DNA of 64,000 nt, taken from positions 62,001 to 126,000 of the forward strand of contig WOGZ01000033.1 in assembly GCA_009733775.1 (NCBI GenBank), in the 5' to 3' direction. The translations under genes were made by a program, and so were the position numbers. Within the stretch, counting starts at the first letter, position 1; every line of letters starts with the position of its first letter. Of this stretch, positions 31,797-43,870 are shown piece by piece. A model generated the notes under the pieces. It was given only the letters and a program-made list of their open reading frames with translations, had not been told where the DNA came from and did no database searches. The DNA comes from Alectoria sarmentosa (lineage: Eukaryota > Ascomycota > Lecanoromycetes > Lecanorales > Parmeliaceae).

Positions 31797-33382
31797 TTAT
31801 GAATCCGTCACGTTCGTGATCCCAGAAATGAGCGTCGAATTCGGCATTTCTTGCACGAGTTGGAGAACAGTTTGCGAGGTCGCATTACCAAGAGCCGCAC
31901 TGAGCCGCCCAGTCCCTCCATTCCAGATGACCTTTGGTCTCGATAACGGATATATCGGTCGGCTGTTGGCAAGGAGCCTCGTGCGGATAAAGCTCGGGAC
32001 TGATCCCGGGGGAGGAGGATCAGGGCCCGTCAACTCATAAGCGGCAAGCCCGGCGACCTAGAGGTCCGTGTCAAGACAAGTTTTGAACCAGTCAGACGCA
32101 CGAGGGTGTAGCTTACCATTGCGGCGGCGAACGACGTACCGCTTCTGACCGCTAACCCTGGAGATGACGGCCCATTGGCACAGACGACACTCTCTCCTGG
32201 CGCCCAAACGATCTCTGACGAAGTCACTGCGCCTTGCGAGAACCTCGCGATAGTCCCGTCTGTTGTTGCGGCCCCGGCGACTATCAAAGGGAAGTCTTCA
32301 CCCAAGCCCCACATGGCTGGAAGCGTGTCCAATGCCGAAGAGCGTGCGGCGTTGTTACCAGCTCCAGTCACTACAACCACGTCCTGGGCAAACAGCTCCT
32401 GGATGAGTTCGTTCACCGATCTCCAATTCCTTGGCAACACAGACCGAGCGGTGAATGTCTGTATGGATGTGGCGGGATAGACCACTACGGCTTTGCCCTG
32501 ACGGTCTTTCTCGATGATATCGTCCAACGCTGCGGCGAAAGCAAAGTTGACGTCCGCTACCGTGGGTAATGACTTCATCACGACGAGCTGCGAGTTCTTC
32601 GAAACACCGGTCTTCCAGCCGGCGGCTTTGGATGCTACGCACGAGCCGTGTCCGGCTAGATTATCATCGGTGGCACTGTCAGACACACCGTAGGCGTAGT
32701 GCCACTCGTCCAGCTCTGGCGGCCACGGCATCGATTTGAACTCCTGGAGCCGTGTTAGAAAAGTAAAAGGTGGTCGTCAAGACGGGGTTCTTACAAGGTT
32801 GTTCGTATTGATTCCATTGTCTATGATGTAGATGTACGTGTCTGTACCCCTGGCGACGTCGTATACGTACCACGGCATTTTCCCAGAGGCGGGAATCTGC
32901 CTGCGAGGCGGCCATGACACGAGATCTAAATCTTGAGGCGCATCCCTTTGACTTCGAAAAGGTAACTTGAGCTCTGGACTCGCTTCTTTTGACAATGTGC
33001 TGTTGGCAGTCGTAGTAGCGGAGGCATTTAGGAAGCTTTCTCCGCAGTTCTGAGCGACTATCCCATTTTCCATAACGGCGTTCACCTAGCTGCTGTCATT
33101 ACAATCATGCTGAACATGTGACAGGACACGCACTCCTGGAATCTTTAAAACGATTTCTTTTCGAACCTCGTGGGCTTGGATTAACCAGAATTCAGTAGTT
33201 TGTCTGATTTGACTTTTGTAAATCTGTACACCACTGTCGCCAAACATCTTGACCAGGGCGTCATTGATCTGCGAGCATGCTGACACGTCCTTCTTATCAG
33301 CAGGATAGACGACATATTCGACCAAGCCCTGGGCCAAATGCAGAATTCCGATCACGAGAAGAAGAATAGACAAGGCAATCAT
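31797..33382 (-). CDS. Secreted subtilisin-like serine protease (peptidase S8)
   Basis: Four minus-strand exons (33382-33134, 33085-32795, 32743-32117, 32057-31797) are all joined in phase 0 and give 475 aa. The introns have donors GTGCGT, GTAAGA and GTAAGC. The catalytic triad is visible: Asp172 in YIYIIDNGIN, His212 in GHGSCVASKAAG and Ser384 in RSGTSFAAAMVAGL. The oxyanion-hole Asn is in VVTGAGNNA. The N-terminus is a signal peptide (MIALSILLLVIGILHLAQG). The 150-residue segment before the Asp lacks a strong match to the I9 propeptide, so its role is uncertain. The protein is probably extracellular. N-glycosylation sites cluster in the C-terminal 90 residues. Confidence 0.9.
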
Positions 33383-34078
33383 TCTTCACTATCTAAACAG
33401 AGTGCTCCAGGATTCTACGCAAGAGTTTCCAGCGGCTTTTGTTTGGACGATAATTTCCTGTTAGATCGGAGCGAGCGGAGACCAAATAGGAATTATAGAA
33501 GTAAGGTTTGAGTTTCCAGAGGACTCAGGCCCTTTGTACCCAAACATCAATCACCCGCCCGATCTCTTGCGCGAGCCGCTCGCGAAGTGGCGCAATTCAC
33601 CCCTATAGGTCTGCGTTGTTGCAGGAGAAGCATCGCATAAAGGTGGGAATTGATCGCATCTCGCAAAATCGCAAAAAAACACAAATCAGTCTGCAGCACA
33701 GTGCTATCTTCCTTGGTGCTGACCTACCTACCTGTTACGCTATCAGCTGAGGCTGAGCTCGACACGTGGGCTGTAACCCCGCAAATTTAGAAGAGATTCT
33801 TAGGTTCATGATCAAGTTTGTCGCAAAATGTCCCCCTCATCTTTTGCCACAAACGATGTCTGATGACACGGGAATTTGAGAACAATCGTACTAAATATCT
33901 GGGTAGCAGGCCTTGGTAAGAGCGTTAGATCAGCACCTTTTGAATGCGAAGAACTACTCGAGTGGTTGCACGGGGTTTTCGAATCCAACTATAGCATCAA
34001 CATGCAAGAGTAGGGTTGCCTTATAGTCGCAGTCGCAATATAAGTTCTCAAGGAGCTCGGTCGGCTCCAAGAACATTT
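33383..34078. other. Intergenic, no supported gene
   Basis: About 0.7 kb lies between the subtilase start and the 3' end of the MFS transporter gene. No coding sequence was recognised. A tRNA-like patch near 33915-33995 was considered and rejected. Confidence 0.5.
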
Positions 34079-35823
34079 TCAAGATTCGCTCCCAGGATCT
34101 TTAGGCATACAAGATCCCTCCTCCTCCTCCTCCGTCAAATCATCCATATGTTGCCTCGCCCAGGGGCTTCTCAATCGCAACGCCCGTCCATATCTCTCAA
34201 GTATGAACGGGATTGGGATCAGAAGTATGGCCAAGAATGCGAGAAGGCTGGCAGCCCACTGATTTCCTAGATAGTTGAACATCTGCTCTCCAAACAATGG
34301 GAAACCAGCGCCCGCAACATTGCGGATGAGTCCGAGTCCAGCGAGGGCGGAAGCACTGAAAATCTGAGGATATAAATTAGCCGACACCTGTCGGATGTGC
34401 TGAAGCGGAAAATGAAAGTTTACCTTGTACGAGTCTTCTGTGTATGTGTATGTCATCAGGATCAACGTATAGAATGACCACCCCCATAGCGCCGATGCTA
34501 ACATCGGGACAATCCAGTGCACGCTCTTGTAAGAAGTCCATGCGAACCAGAACAGCGATATAGGGAAGGCTGTTATCCCCAATTTTAGCAAATAACACTT
34601 GATACGGTAGACAATCACTCACTAACTCCCGCTATACGACCCAGCTGTACACGTGCTTCTGGCACATTCCTACCGCCCATCTGCGCGATCTTACGCCGGT
34701 AATATCTTTCTTGCCAAATGTTTGTGACTGGGCCGATGCTGATGCCCACGACGATGCCGAGAAATGCAAGTCCAACACCAAGGACATCGAACCCGTGGCC
34801 TCCCGTCCCGAAAACTAGTGAAAAAGCACCATTGAAAAGAAAGCTGAGCCCATAGAGATAGCCGTTATATAGCGCTCCAAAGATAATAATAGCTTCTGTA
34901 AAAAGGAATCTGAACGGTCTCAATAGCGCAGTCTTAAACAATGTCCTCGGTCCTCTCTGCTTCATCAAATCTGGGACCTCGATAGCATCTGTACCTCTTT
35001 GCTTTCTCTCACGGGCTGCACGCCGAAGAAGCAAGACACTGTGTCTCGTCTCCTTCAGCGTCGCAGTCATGACCAACCAGAGACCGCCACATATCCCTAG
35101 CAGAGCCCAGAAAACAATTCTCCACCCTTTGTGCTGTGCAATGCAAGAGAAGAGAAAGAAGCCTAAAGGAGAGCCCACCGTAGCCGCCCACAAAAAGAGA
35201 CTCATAGCTGGGCCAGTCTCGTGCGGTTCGAAGAGATCCGCAATTGTTCCTCCGAAATTGGCTATTGTCACAGCACAGAACCATCCGGACAGGAATCGCA
35301 GGACGAGAAAGCCACCCAGATTCTGAACGAGGGCGGTACCGAGTATAAAAAATAGGAATATGCCGTAAGAGGCGATGTATATAGGAGATCGTCCATAGTA
35401 TCTGCGCGTAAGTTTGTTAAGTACGGTTTTGGTCCATTATTGTCGGGATTGCTCGGGATGGGTGGATTCGTACTCTGATAGGGGTGCCAGCGTCATCGGC
35501 CCCAATGCGAACCCCAGCACACACAAGCTCAATCCCAAAGTAGCGACTTCACCAGAGACTCCAAAATCTTTGGCGAAGTTCTTACTGGCGGGCGAAAAGC
35601 CAGATGCCGTGAAGCTGACTGTGAGATCGATAAGCATGATGGCAATCACGATTGACCATTTCCGCCACGTCGGCCAGTTGCGTGGATTTTCAGGATCTCC
35701 TGGATGAAAAGAGACCAGTTCAACCTCGGTGCCGTCGTCGCGTTGGACATGCTGGCGGGGTGCAACACCGGGCTTGGCGGTATTGCCAGAGGCCACGCTT
35801 TCTGGTGACGGATTCGAAGACAT
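34079..35823 (-). CDS. MFS transporter, DHA1 drug:H+ antiporter / polyamine-type
   Basis: This plasma-membrane efflux pump belongs to the 12-TM DHA1 group. Exons are 35823-35474, 35401-34623, 34569-34424 and 34363-34079. Phases agree and give 519 aa. The introns have donors GTACGA, GTGAGT and GTAAAC. The N-terminal tail ends in the group signature DPENPRNWPTWRKW. TM segments follow, with SGFSPASKNFAKDFGVSGEVATL, the loop-2/3 region LAPLSEYYGRSPIY and GSPLGFFLFSCIAQHKGWR. The second half has FWFAWTSYKSVHWIVPM and the C-terminal FNYLGNQWAASLLAFLAI. It is the only intact transporter of the run that includes the P450, the O-methyltransferase and the MCT-type pseudogene. Export of a small molecule or xenobiotic is likely, with substrate unknown. 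Confidence 0.88.
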
Positions 35824-37000
35824 GATGTCTTGGAAAGGAAAGAACACCTTTTCCAAGTCTTGTGAGTTCAGCTGTTAGCTAATGAACAGGGCAAGTCTCG
35901 CAGATGTTCGGTGAAAAACGTCAGTACGCATTAGCGTCAACTACTAGATTGCGCTTAGATGGCACAGTCTTCCTCTGATATCGGAGTACAACTAGAGTAC
36001 CTCGATACGGCAGAAAGCCTTTAGTGGGAAAAGGTCGCTATTTCAAGCACAATGGAAATCAATCGAGCGAGGAAATAGTGAAGGGAAAGAAATATTTCAA
36101 GACTTTGATATCGATGGGAAAATCATAGGGCTGAATCTTATCTATGCCGATAAGGTCGGCAGAAGATGTCTTCGAAAACGCTAGTAGCAGCCCTAGCCCT
36201 AACTTCGGAAGGCTGCCCTATCTGGGGATCGAGAGATTGATAGAAATTTGGGGCCTGATATTGGCATTAGATGCTGAGCAGGGTCTAGCTTAGGTACAAT
36301 TCCGAAGCAGCTCCAAGCCTCTCCAGACTGGACCTTATCCGAGATCTTGTCTTGGCGTCCAGGACTCCTTGTGCCGACCTCGGTATAGGATCGAGACTTC
36401 AGGAGTATTCAATCTATCCTTCTTGAACATTTCAACGCATGTCCTCTCGGCATAGACGGGTCCTGAATTCACTATCTCCAATCCCTGTTGATAGATCAGG
36501 TATGGGATACGTAGAACGGATTGACTGTTCTCCCAAAGCTCCCCTGGAGCAGGCCCTATACACAGTCCTAATCACGTGGCTGGCATGGCAACAGGTCGGG
36601 AGAGGCTGAGAACCAACCATATTTTCAACAATCCCTACATTCATCCACCCTTTACGGTTAGAGACATTGTCATCGAACTTGCATTGTCCAAAATGTGGAT
36701 TTGACATCGTTGCTCGATTGAGGTCCCTCCCAAAAAGTCACTACTTCTCTCGGCCCAACCAGCGCCGACGCTGAGCGTCGATCGGAGAGGGAATAAAGAT
36801 ACATGCGTTGGGACTTGTGCTCTTGATGCTTAAAATTATTCCAGCGCCGTTCCTTCAGCTAGCACTAATACTCCCTCTTCACCTAGGCCTCCTATAACTT
36901 ATTAGCACTTCAGCGCTGACTGAATCAGAACCAGAAACATGAAAACAATACGGCTTGCCTCCGAAAAAAAAACCCGACCTACTCTTGCTCCCCGGCGACG
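35824..37000. other. Intergenic between MFS and P450 pseudogene; orphan frame and one palindrome
   Basis: A minus-strand frame from the ATG at 36707 to 36432 (91 aa, MSNPHFGQCKFDDNVSNRKG) has no recognised family and could be a relic exon. A perfect 7+1+7 palindrome CGACGCT-G-AGCGTCG lies at 36766-36780. Nothing else was supported. Confidence 0.45.
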
Positions 37001-38903
37001 TTACGACGATTCCATCTTCTTTTTCCTGACCCTGACTTTGATGTCCTCTTGCCTTACGAACCAATCAATGTGTACAGTCCACTCTCGCTCTGGATCCTCG
37101 AACTCGAAATCGAGGCGCATCACCAGTTCTGGAATGAGCTTGTTGACTTCCATCAGGCTGATGTTCTTGCCCAAGCAGGGGCGGGTACCTTTGTCGAACT
37201 GTAAGATTGGTCGATTTAAAGCGTTAGGGGTATGACAGGAGAAAGTATATATTGGAGGAATACGGCTTCATAGAGAAAAAGGGGAAATATGGGGGGCCGG
37301 GGAGGCGCGGCTCAGATAGTGAATAGAAGCAGATGGTTGATGGCCATACCGTCAGGAAGTAATTTTCCATCCGATTGACGCTTTCTTGGTCCTAAAGCCA
37401 GCGTTCCGCGCGGGACGAATCTGCGTCTTCGCTGAAGATAGCGCAGTTGGCGTGAGCTACATAGGCGTTTATATCCACTTTCGCCTGCACAATCCGTAAG
37501 CCTTTCCTGATCATCGTCTAACGTTGCAGAACTAAAAAGTAGAGACGTACTCCTTCCGGAAAATAACGGCCTGAAAGATTGATTCCACCTTTTAGTACCA
37601 GGCGCGTCAGCCCGAGGCCATTCCCTGGGTGCAATCGCAGGGTCTCTTTGATGACGGCTTGCAAATACCAACAGCCTGCCGCATCCTTAACGGTCACCAT
37701 GTCATGGAAGTTTCCCGCCGACCTTGTCGCATCCAATTCTTGTCTGAGCTTTGCTAGGGTTTGCGGGTTCTTCCAAAGATAGTACATGGCCGCGCTCAGC
37801 GTTATCCCAGTTATTTCGGCGCATCCCACTACGTTTGGAAGGGTATGATGGTGCACATCTTCTATTGTGAAGCCCTTCGGATTCTTTCGATGTTTTGCTA
37901 GCAGCGAGCTTAACAGATCATCTTCACCCTCTTTGTAATAGTGCCCTATTTCGCCAAGCTCCGTAATCGTTTGGTTTGTGATTTTGATAAGATAGGCCAT
38001 GCCGATATCTCTTCCTGAAGCCAGTGCCGTGATAATCTTGAACACGATTGGATGCCATTCTGCGAAGACGCCAATGACAGCATTGCAGCGCGAGTGGCCG
38101 TGGATTGTTTTCTAACGTTGTTGGTATCCTGGCCGGTCTGAAGGAAGCCAAAGATTTTGCCAAACTAACACCTCTTCATCAGTCCACACTCTTGCTCAAA
38201 GAGAGATCTGTGTGCATACTGTAAACACTCCAATGGCATCGAACGCAAAATAATGTAACCAGTCAAATATCTCAATTACCTCGCCCGTCTCCGCAAACCC
38301 GGACAATCTGTCAAACAATGCTTCTATAATCTTGTCGATGGGCCTTTCCATATTGTAGAGGTTACTGTTTGAATACCAGCCGCTCACCTATTTCCTTCGT
38401 TGTCTGTGATGCTCTATGTCTCGATCGGTAAAGATCATTGGTTCCACGTCCGGCAGTCCCCAGCCGGAGTAGCGTTCCCCCAAACAATTATCAGCAGCCT
38501 CATAGATATCATAGATGAATGAGTATATTGCCGAACCTTGACCAGCTCATCTCTGGTGCGATATATAATCCTGGCTGCGTCGGGGTCATCGATGCTGTAT
38601 TCGTTGGGCGAGATCCGCACGATAGGTCCTGCGCCGAGCATTAAACAAGGTTTCTAGAATGCGAAAATGGCATCTCATACTTACCGTACTGGCGGTGCAG
38701 ACGAATATTGATCTTCTCCCACGACCGTGTGTTGATTGCTTGCATCAGCCAGAGTCTCGTGAATCTCGCGATCCATGGGCCGGAACGTCTGAAAGGGGTG
38801 AAGTGTAAGCTGTAATCAAAGCCCGTGCCGTTACGAAAATGGGCCAGGAGGCAAGCAGAACAAGGCACATACTGGCGAAAGACAAGTCAAGGAACGCGTT
38901 CAT
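37001..38903 (-). pseudogene. Cytochrome P450 (pisatin-demethylase-like group), multiply disrupted
   Basis: The P450 landmarks are in order: a hydrophobic N-terminal anchor from the ATG at 38903, the proline hinge DVP-GPW region, VRISPNEYSIDDPDAARIIYR, WLHYFAFDAIGVF, an I-helix region ending GITLSAAMYYLWKNP, ETLRLHP (ExxR helix), the ERWL block and FDKGTRPCLGKN (heme-binding FxxGxRxCxG). Five lesions interrupt it. One base is missing in the hinge near 38783. TAG occurs at 38388-38390. A frameshift lies near 38110. TAG occurs at 37392-37394, right after ERWL. Finally, the usual T in the I-helix A/G-G-x-E/D-T-T is replaced (GCAEIT). Both TAGs and the Ile can be explained by C-to-T changes, as RIP would give. 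Introns are otherwise normal (for example GTAAGT...GGCGCAG). No functional P450 can be made. Confidence 0.85.
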
Positions 38904-39931
38904 TCTTGAGTTTGTATATGTGGGGAGTTTTCCGAATGACCCAGGGATCGGGATGGCGGGTAAGTGTCGAAGAAGTGCGGCAGCTTGATGGCTATGGAAG
39001 CTCTTGCCTAAAGGTGAGTATTCAACATGAGTCGACAGAATCACACAAACGAGACGGTCCAAAAGGCGCCCGGATCAAGTCAACGAGGGACGGCAGCTGG
39101 AGAGAGGTGGTGAGTACTTTAATCATACCAGCGTATAACTTCGTCAAGACACATCTTACTGTCTTTGAGGAAAGTACATTGAATGCCGCCATCCATTATG
39201 CACGCTATATGTAGCGTAGGAACAGCACACCTTCATCCTAAATCATCTGGTAGGACTGCACGGTAATAGGGCAAATTCAGACGCAAATCCAAAAGACGTG
39301 CAATGTGTGTGGAACCAGGTCACTCCCCCCTGCTAAGGTAGTTTCCATGAGCGACTAAGTCAGTATCGGCCGCTTAGTAGAGTAAGGAGATCTGATCGAT
39401 GAGCGTATTTTAAATCTGCCAAGCCACGGCTCGGGAGCTGAGGGGGGGGCGACCAGATGTGAAAACATGCTGTAGGACATCAAACGTGGGGAATTTGTCT
39501 AATCGCGTTTGAGTTGCCTGGAATTCTACACACCGCCTCAGAGCAGCGTGGATCGATATCCGAAGACTTTCTCACACGGATTAGAAAGCGAGATGGAGAG
39601 CCATGTATCTGAGGCGTATGTCAATCCCATGGAGGAGAGGGTTTTTTCTTGAAGGTGCCTTATCGGGGAGGTAGGAGAGTGAGATCGGACGATCCGTATC
39701 CCCTCAGGATAGCAGAGACCTTGCTTCGCGGCGATTGCAGTCACTTGAAGTATTTGTCATCGTTTAGCAAGTTTAATGCCCATTGGCCAATTCGGCTCTA
39801 CTTTTGACTGGAACGTTAATTGGAAACCGTGATGCTCTAACGAGACTCCTGTTCGCTCTCCTGACCGCTATCGTCATTACGACGTCGTTTGAATTCCCTC
39901 CAAGTATGTCATTCTCGCGGCGAACTAGTCT
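38904..39931. other. Intergenic, no supported gene
   Basis: One kilobase lies between the start of the P450 pseudogene and the O-methyltransferase stop. Only short frames were seen, including a 68-residue frame on the minus strand (39538-39744) with no motif. Confidence 0.5.
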
Positions 39932-41372
39932 TCAAATCAACTCAGCCTCGATCAAGCTCTCGGTACCTGGTTCATACGTCCAGATCTTGACGACCTTGAA
40001 GCCAGCTGATTCTAGGAGCGCCCGCCAATCCTGTTCTGTGCGTTCGCAAGCTGAAAGGATGGTCATCATGACCATGTCTAAAGCTGTGCTTAGCCAGTGA
40101 GCGCCTTTATCAGGTATCACGTTTTCGTTGATCAAGAGCTTGCTGTAGCCTTTCGTCAGACCGGGTTTGAGGCTCGTGAGGATATCGTAGGCTTTGGAAT
40201 CAGGCCAGTTGTGCAGACAGGAATGCATGTAATAAGCCCGAGCACCTAGCGATGTTAGCAGATGGGATTCGTTATATTGTATTGGCAAGCATACCTGTGA
40301 CAGGCTGCTTCGTGAAGAAGTCGTGTTCCATGGGTACGATTTTTCCGTCGAGACCAGTTACTTCAACTTCTTCAATCACGCCTTTAATTTCCTGGAGTAC
40401 TAACTTTCCAGGCAATTTAGGATGCTTTCGGTACAATTCCTGCAAGTCGTGGCCTTTTCCACCACCTACGTCCACTAGAAAGATTTCATCGTCTTCTGTT
40501 TTAGCGCCCCTTACAAGGTTTTCCTCGACAGGGTAGAAGTGCGGATCCATCCAACTTGGCCGTCCTGTACGGTAGCCAGCCATATGATGTTGGAACTGCG
40601 TCAAACGTTCTGGACGCTGAGAGACCCACTCGAAGAAATGTTCCTTTGTACCATGGCCAAGTTGAAATGCGCTATCGATAGGGTCGTTGGGGTTCTTGTA
40701 TTGGCTTTTGGAGAGATATTCTGGGAGTGCTAAGAAAGCGGGACCGCAAATTTCGAACCTTGTAAAACGGTTAGCTCCTGATTTGATAGTAAAGTAAGAC
40801 AAAAAATGGGGAGCACGAACATAGTGGGATAGGCGTCTCGATAGATTGGCTCTTTGAGAGCCTTGGAAAATGGAGTTGGAACATATTCGTTGGGGCCTGT
40901 TTCGTATATGCTCCCCATTGCTGCCAGATGCTTCAACAATCGTCCTAGAAAAATCGTCAGCATCCATTACGAAGTAGAATATCCTGAGAATTGGGAGATG
41001 CCACGACCCACCCATAAGATACGGGTCTGTGCTTGTCATCTTCGCAAGTTCAGAGCTACTCTTTGCATCTCCATTGTTGTCGTCCAATTTTTCGAAAAGA
41101 TTCAAGTGAATACCAGCCCGTAGTGCAGCATGGTGCCCTTGCTAAATCCAACCTGATGATTAGCATAAGAGGATCCAATGAGGTAGAGATGGTCAAACCT
41201 CAGCCCAGACATTTCTGAGGATCGACTCGACAGGCGTTTCCAATGCAAAGCTCAGCGATCGAGCGGCATCTAAGCACTGTCGCCGTGCCCCTCCAGTATC
41301 CTTACCCAAGTCGTTACTCGTAATATTGATTTTCTCCACCAAGGCGGGGATATCATAGGGTGTGCTAGACAT
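39932..41372 (-). CDS. SAM-dependent O-methyltransferase (plant-caffeate/fungal class II type)
   Basis: Five exons (41372-41199, 41141-41012, 40944-40821, 40758-40295, 40245-39932) join in phase and give 401 aa. The intron ends fit the fungal consensus (for example CTGACGATTTTTCTAG and GCTAACATCGCTAG). The N-terminal half is the winged-helix dimerisation domain (EQGHHAALRAGIHLNLFEKL, GRLLKHLAAMGSIYETG). The SAM site is VDVGGGKGHD, followed by VLQEIKGVIEE and PMEHDFFTKQPV. The catalytic base region is YYMHSCLHNWPDS and the C-terminus has ERTEQDWRALLESAGFKVVKIW. The fold is the one that methylates phenolic secondary metabolites. With the neighbouring P450 relic and transporters, a role in a former biosynthetic cluster is inferred. 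It appears intact. Confidence 0.9.
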
Positions 41373-42312
41373 GACGAGATGGGAGACTTGATCTTGAGTT
41401 GTGAAGTTGCTATTGTATAAGTCCTGTCGAAGCCTCTTGAGTAGGCTATGCCCAAGCCTTTAAAGAGTCGATGAGGGTGAAATCCATCACTTAACCAAGT
41501 GGGGATAAGCGAGCCATGCAATTAATTAATTCTAGTTTGGAACAAGCTGAATGCGTGGCACGAATAGTCAAAGCTCCCAGTAGACGTTTCATGCCCATGT
41601 GTAAGGGTGACCAATAGCATCCAGGGCTCTTCGGGCGTGATACCCCACTCGATCCTGCCATGTCTTGCTACATATAGCGAGCAGATTGAGGCATGATAAC
41701 GAGCCCAAGCTGACGGAAAAAGTGCCGCGTAAGACGGCCATCAGCATTTAATGAGTACGTGCTATGAATTTCAGAGGATTGCAGCGGGGGCGTAGTTTGT
41801 GGGTATTCATCCGAGACACCCGTCGGGAAAAGGCCCAGGACGCGCTATCCAATGATCACATAGCCTGCAATATTGTGGCCCGCCTTTATAGGACTGCTAT
41901 ATGCGAAGTGCTTAGGTAAATCTGCAGGAAATGGATCCGACTGCTTTAGTTAAAAGGGCGTGCAAGTTTTTCTTCAATGCAGGGGCGTGAGCGGGTGTAC
42001 ATACAGTACATACAGTACATGGGGTGTACACGTGTGACGTTAAGTTCTGACATGCATCGAAGAAAAGAAAATGTCTCACACATCCTTGATTAGGCGGACT
42101 CGTCCGATCTCTGCACCAACAAACATCCTTTGACAAGTGGATTGGTCGCGTCCATTGCCCCCAGTTGTAAAAAACCCCTCGCACTTTTGATTATCGCAAA
42201 GTCCAAGTCAAGTTCTGCCACATTGTCATATAAATCACCGGAGCTTTAATATGCATAAAAGATACTATTGTACTCTGTATCAGTTTGGGTCTGGACAGGA
42301 CTGATACATGTA
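41373..42312. other. Intergenic upstream of the O-methyltransferase
   Basis: 0.9 kb without a supported gene. A short direct repeat of TACATACAG occurs at about 41998-42022 (ACATACAGTACATACAGTAC). A stem with TGTATCAG and CTGATACA arms lies immediately before the inserted element at 42313. Confidence 0.5.
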
Positions 42313-43016
42313 CAGTCGAACCCCGCCATAACGGAATTCGGCATAACGGAATACCCGCTATAGCTGAATGATCACGCAGATTTTCCGCAAATCCTCATAC
42401 AAATAACGGAAAACCTCGTCATAACCTATACGGAATTGTTTCATAGGATTTTAACGAAATGGCCGAGTCTTCTTTTACTACTTTGGGACGTATATTCAAT
42501 TTTTCATCTCCCAAAAAACGTCGTACGACTGTCAAAAATAATCAAAAAAAAAACCTTACGAGATTGATATAGCGATGATTTCAATCGAAAGCAGTCTCTT
42601 AAGTCGTTCAGTCAGTGATAACAAAAAACATATGATTATTTCCTTAACATTTTTATCTGCGGCGAAATTTTTAGGGCTAAAGTTAATATGAAGAAGTATT
42701 TAATCAATGTGTCTATTTCGGAGGCTTTATTGGTTTTGAAAATCTTATAGACATATGAGGAACAGCAGGAAATTGAAGATTCAGCTTTTACGAAGGCTTT
42801 ACGAAGGCGTGAAAGAGACTTGCAACTCCGCAAGACTGTTGGTTTACGTCAGAATACCTTGAAGGATTGGTTTGAAGCGAAAAAGATGGATTGTATGACG
42901 ATTATTTGTATGTAGGGCTAGGGTTATTTACTAGCGTATTTCTGCCATAACGGAATACTCTACATAACGGAATGAGTCTGATGATTTTTCGATTCCGTTA
43001 TGGCGGGGTTCGACTG
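42313..43016 (+). mobile_element. Tc1/mariner-superfamily element (pogo/Tigger-like), internally deleted
   Basis: The 704-bp unit has perfect 25-bp terminal inverted repeats. CAGTCGAACCCCGCCATAAC plus CGGAAT forms the left end (42313-42337), and its reverse complement ends at 43016. TA dinucleotides flank both sides (42311-42312 and 43017-43018), as for TA-targeting elements. The CATAACGGAAT word recurs subterminally near both ends. Inside are short coding scraps only: MAESSFTTLGRIFNF from 42459, and a helix-turn-helix-like stretch ALRRRERDLQLRKTVGLRQN around 42790-42850. No DDE catalytic domain is present, so it is non-autonomous. It sits between the intact methyltransferase and the broken transporter. 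Confidence 0.85.
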
Positions 43017-43018
43017 TA

Positions 43019-43870
43019 TATATGATAATTCTATGTGTCTGCGGCGCAGATATCCAATATGCCAAGCCGGCTAGTAGCGGCTAGGCCCGGCATCTGATAA
43101 GATAAGAGGCCTATATGTCTATTTGAGGCTATCAAATTCTGTTTACAAATTGCCTCGCTTGATGCGTCTATGGAATTCTACTAGTGCAGCTACAAGTGGA
43201 ACATGTGGGTCAGGCAGATGGCCCGGGGCGTGTGCCCTTGCCTTGACCGACATTTGGTATGGAATTCCTAGGAATCTGGTGGAAGCATGGGACCGAACTC
43301 CGAGCACCCACCGTGCATTTAGCTGGTCCATGCCCGCCTGCATGGTTTCTTCCTTGTGTTCTTCATGGTAGTCATAGTCAGTCATATTCATGAGCCCCAG
43401 CCCTACTGTCGGTCTATAGTTATTCCGCTGCGTAGCCTGTTCCTCACAACAAGAAGTTGAAGTGAGTAAGCCGACTAGGCTGGTCTTTAGACTTTGCTTG
43501 GCTTACTCACCCCCTGGTGCAGGCATGGAGTGCACTGAAACCCAGTGACGCCAGCTGTTGACAGGCGTGGGCTTGACAGTGCGGAGCTTTCGATATTCTA
43601 AGAAAGAGGTTGAGATGCTCGAATGTCTGATTGAAGCCGTGCTAGAACCGAGAGATAGCACTCTCAAGTAAAAGAGGATACGCAAAGATTTCCATCTTTC
43701 AGATAACGGTAAAGGAACGATCTAATTGCTAGAATAGTAACATGATCTCTATCACAACTGAAGAATGCGTCTCCTAAATTATACAGCTCAGGTCGAAAAG
43801 AACCCTCGATAGATGTACATAATAGAACTTAAGTTACTGCTCAATCTTTTATCGACTTTTTCAGACTGAC
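43019..43870. other. Intergenic with a short hairpin
   Basis: No gene was recognised. GTGAGTAAGCC at 43463-43473 and GGCTTACTCAC at 43501-43511 are perfect reverse complements around a 27-bp loop. This could be a small foldback remnant or a transcript hairpin. Confidence 0.45.

Noticed and set aside
33905..34005. tRNA-like segment (GGTAAGAGCG D-loop-like, GGTTTTCGAATCC B-box-like)
   Set aside because: D-stem, anticodon stem and T-stem do not pair, and no acceptor stem can be drawn; at most a chance match or very old SINE relic.
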